In this document: in pieces, positions 32,800 to 35,290 of the stretch
Layout of the letters: each line of letters starts with the position of its first letter
Numbering within the stretch: the first letter of the stretch is position 1
Assembly (NCBI GenBank): GCA_030141605.1
Contig: JAQGDQ010001455.1
Location: 5,001 to 40,290, forward strand
Length of the DNA: 35,290 bases
Direction: 5' to 3'
From: Tubiluchus corallicola
Taxonomy: Eukaryota > Priapulida > Priapulimorpha > Priapulimorphida > Tubiluchidae
Translations under genes and position numbers: made by a program
The notes under the pieces: model-generated
What the model was told of the DNA's origin: nothing
Database searches by the model: none
Seen by the model: the letters and a program-made list of their open reading frames with translations, nothing else

Positions 32800-33045
32800 A
32801 TGTGCGCGTAATGCGCAATTCGTGATACGTGGTGCGTAATGCGTATTGACTGTTTTCATATGTCCATGAACGATGTATGTATTAACAAAGCTCACAGCGT
32901 TCTTTCCGAATAATAGTGTAGGAAACTCGCTGTAATCACCTAGGCAACGGGGATTTCCTGTCTGCGTATTGCTGCGCGATGCGTGTTCAGACGATAGCGA
33001 TCACGTACGAGTAAATAGTCACGTACTACACATCACGCATTACGT
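32800..33045. repeat. CG-containing scrambled word repeat (GCGTAATGCG / CGCATTACG)
   Basis: At 32806-32845 the words GCGTAATGCG, GATACGTG and GCGTAATGCG appear. At 33010-33060 their complements occur (CACGCATTACG, TACGCATTGCG). The words are also the core of the 69-bp array that follows, giving short inverted repeats around 32850-33010. Confidence 0.5.
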
Positions 33046-33500
33046 ACTACGCATTGCGTATACACGGAAACACTTCCATATGTTTAAATTTAAACAGCTG
33101 TATACGCATTACGTATCACGCATTAAGGATTACGCATTACATACACATGGAAACGCTTCTACATGTTTAAATATAAACAGCTGTATACGCATTACGGATT
33201 ACGCATTTCATACACATGGAAACACTTCTACATGTTTAAATATAAACAGCTGTATACGCATTACGGATTACGCATTGCATACACATGGAAAAACTTCTAC
33301 ATGTTTAAATATAAAAGCTGTATACGCATTACGGATTACGCATTACATACACATGGAAACACTTCTACGTGTTTAAATATAAACAGCTGTATACGCAATA
33401 CGGATTACGGATTACATACACATGGAAACACTTCTACATGTTTAAATATAATCTGTTGTATACGAAATACGCATTACGGATCACGCATTACGCATTATGC
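33040..33500 (+). repeat. 69-bp minisatellite
   Basis: About six units with TACACATGGAAACACTTCTA, CATGTTTAAATATAAACAGC and TGTATACGCATTACGGATTA. Landmark CTGTATACGC occurs at 33098, 33181, 33250, 33318 and 33387, with a variant at 33453; spacings are 83, 69, 68, 69 and 66 bp. Open frames of 93-135 codons are period artefacts. Confidence 0.9.
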
Positions 33501-33877
33501 GCGCATGGAGTCGTAGCTTTAGTTTTTCTTAAATGGATCTACTATACATTTTGCTGTAAGGTTCTGGTGATTGAAGACCATTTCTTGAAAGACATTATAC
33601 ACGCACAACAATGCCGTAACAACATGGAGATACAATATTGTAAAACTTAGTTCCACACAATGTCAATGTAGGCCGATGACGTTGCCACGATATTGTGCGA
33701 TCAGATTTCTGCAACATAGATGCATCTAGTGGGAATGTGTGTACACAATACGGTAACAATGCTATCATATTAGTTTAGTTTAAACATAATTTATTTAGGA
33801 TTGGATCAGACAGCTTGAACAACACGATTTAGGATCCTCACCACAACTAACTGTATACACTATTTACAAAAACCTGT
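33500..33877. other. Intergenic sequence, nothing recognised
   Basis: Unique sequence between the 69-bp array and the 74-bp duplication. No frame, splice context or repeat was recognised. Confidence 0.5.
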
Positions 33878-34025
33878 ACAGTAAGAATAGGCTATAACTA
33901 CACAAGCTGATAAGTTTTACTACAAGATTACATTAAACATTAGTAACATTTACAGTAAGAATAGACTATAACTACACAAACTGACAAGTTTTACTGCAGG
34001 GTTACATTAGGCATTAGTAGAAAAA
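33878..34025 (+). repeat. Tandem duplication of a 74-bp unit
   Basis: ACAGTAAGAATAGGCTATAA at 33878 recurs as ACAGTAAGAATAGACTATAA at 33952. Both are followed by CTACACAA, a GACAAGTTTTACT-type segment and a TACATTA stretch. There are two units with several differences. Confidence 0.8.
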
Positions 34026-34156
34026 GACGGTTAGAAAATATTAATGTACGAATATTTAAGACTGATGCATTTCATATCAGATAGAAACAACTGGAAGCGT
34101 TTAATACGTAATATAAAGTCATATTACGTAGTCTTGTATTTCCTCAATGTGACGAC

Positions 34157-34407
34157 GATGCAGCATTTATACAATGTTTGTACAAATAATTTATACAAAG
34201 ATGCAATGTTTGTACAAATAATTTATACAAAGATGCAATGTTTGTACAAATAATTTATACAAAGATGCAATGTTTGTACAAATAATTTATACAACGATGC
34301 AATGTTTGTACAAATAATTTATACAAAGATGCAATGTTTGTACAAATATTTCATGCAAAGATACAATGTTTGTACAAATAATTTATACAAAGATACAATG
34401 TTTGTAT
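34157..34407 (+). repeat. 32-bp minisatellite
   Basis: About eight units with GATGCAATGTTTGTACAAAT and AATTTATACAAA. It is very regular, with single changes such as AACGATG and ATTTCATGC. The 32-bp period is not a multiple of three and no gene is implied. Confidence 0.92.
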
Positions 34408-34608
34408 TTTAGTTGTTTCGATATTTTCATGTAGACAGCCAGTGTTTTAAGATTCTCCCAATAATGCAAATTGTTGGCCCCTAAGTCTATATTGCTGTTA
34501 GAAGTAGGAAGTACATCATCATTTTGGAATGAGTTACATTCTGATTTAAGAAATTGGTGGTACACAAAATTATAAAAAGTGCCGCTAGAGGTCATGATTC
34601 GTTGTCTC

Positions 34609-34611
<3 letters not shown>
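34408..34611. other. Short unique segment before the terminal CT tract
   Basis: Unremarkable AT-rich sequence. A 70-codon antisense frame overlapping it (34383-34595) has no supporting signals. Confidence 0.4.

Positions 34612-35290
<679 letters not shown>

Overview
The window is eukaryotic and most likely from an invertebrate animal. It has multi-exon genes with GT-AG introns, AT-rich non-coding DNA, long CT/GA microsatellites, several minisatellites, a decayed non-LTR retrotransposon and DNA-transposon relics. A mollusc or similar lophotrochozoan is plausible, but the sequence alone does not settle this.

The dominant structure is a large inverted duplication. The left arm covers 1 to about 10423 and runs off the window. 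The right arm covers about 20907 to at least 31662 and is its reverse complement. The arms are separated by a spacer of about 10.5 kb. Each arm holds one complete four-exon gene for a 558-residue secreted FAD-linked oxidase of the berberine-bridge-enzyme-like (FAD_binding_4 plus BBE) type, with an N-terminal signal peptide and a possible C-terminal GPI-anchor signal. The left gene is on + and the right gene on -, so they converge on the spacer. Exon lengths match exactly (209, 265, 207 and 996 nt of coding sequence). The predicted proteins differ at only three positions: I409V, H445Q and N557K, left to right.

The introns carry shared passengers that predate the duplication. These are a 59-bp minisatellite, a 5'-truncated and frameshifted non-LTR reverse transcriptase, a decayed second copy of exon 1 split by an insertion, a foldback-like element with subrepeat-bearing inverted termini, and a 51-bp minisatellite. 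Copy numbers in the arrays differ between arms. Short AC-rich blocks interrupt the arrays and always read on the + strand in spite of the inversion, which suggests artefact or independent origin.

The spacer holds an orphan terminal exon of a ZIP (SLC39) zinc transporter with its own poly(A) signal. It is flanked by two oppositely oriented arrays of one 45-bp minisatellite: about 13 units at 12009-12595 and about 59 units at 18226-20895. The larger array has higher-order periods of 360 and 225 bp and directly abuts the right arm. Non-autonomous DNA-transposon-like copies and a hAT-like relic fill part of the rest.

To the right of the duplication, 31957-35290 holds a candidate non-coding first exon of the right oxidase gene, a candidate promoter and first exon of a + strand gene leaving the window, three tandem repeats, and a terminal CT tract. 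That tract shares a complex interruption pattern with the tract at the start of the window. No tRNA, rRNA or CRISPR array was recognised. All gene models come from reading ORFs and splice signals by eye. The inverted structure itself could be a real palindrome or a misjoined second haplotype.
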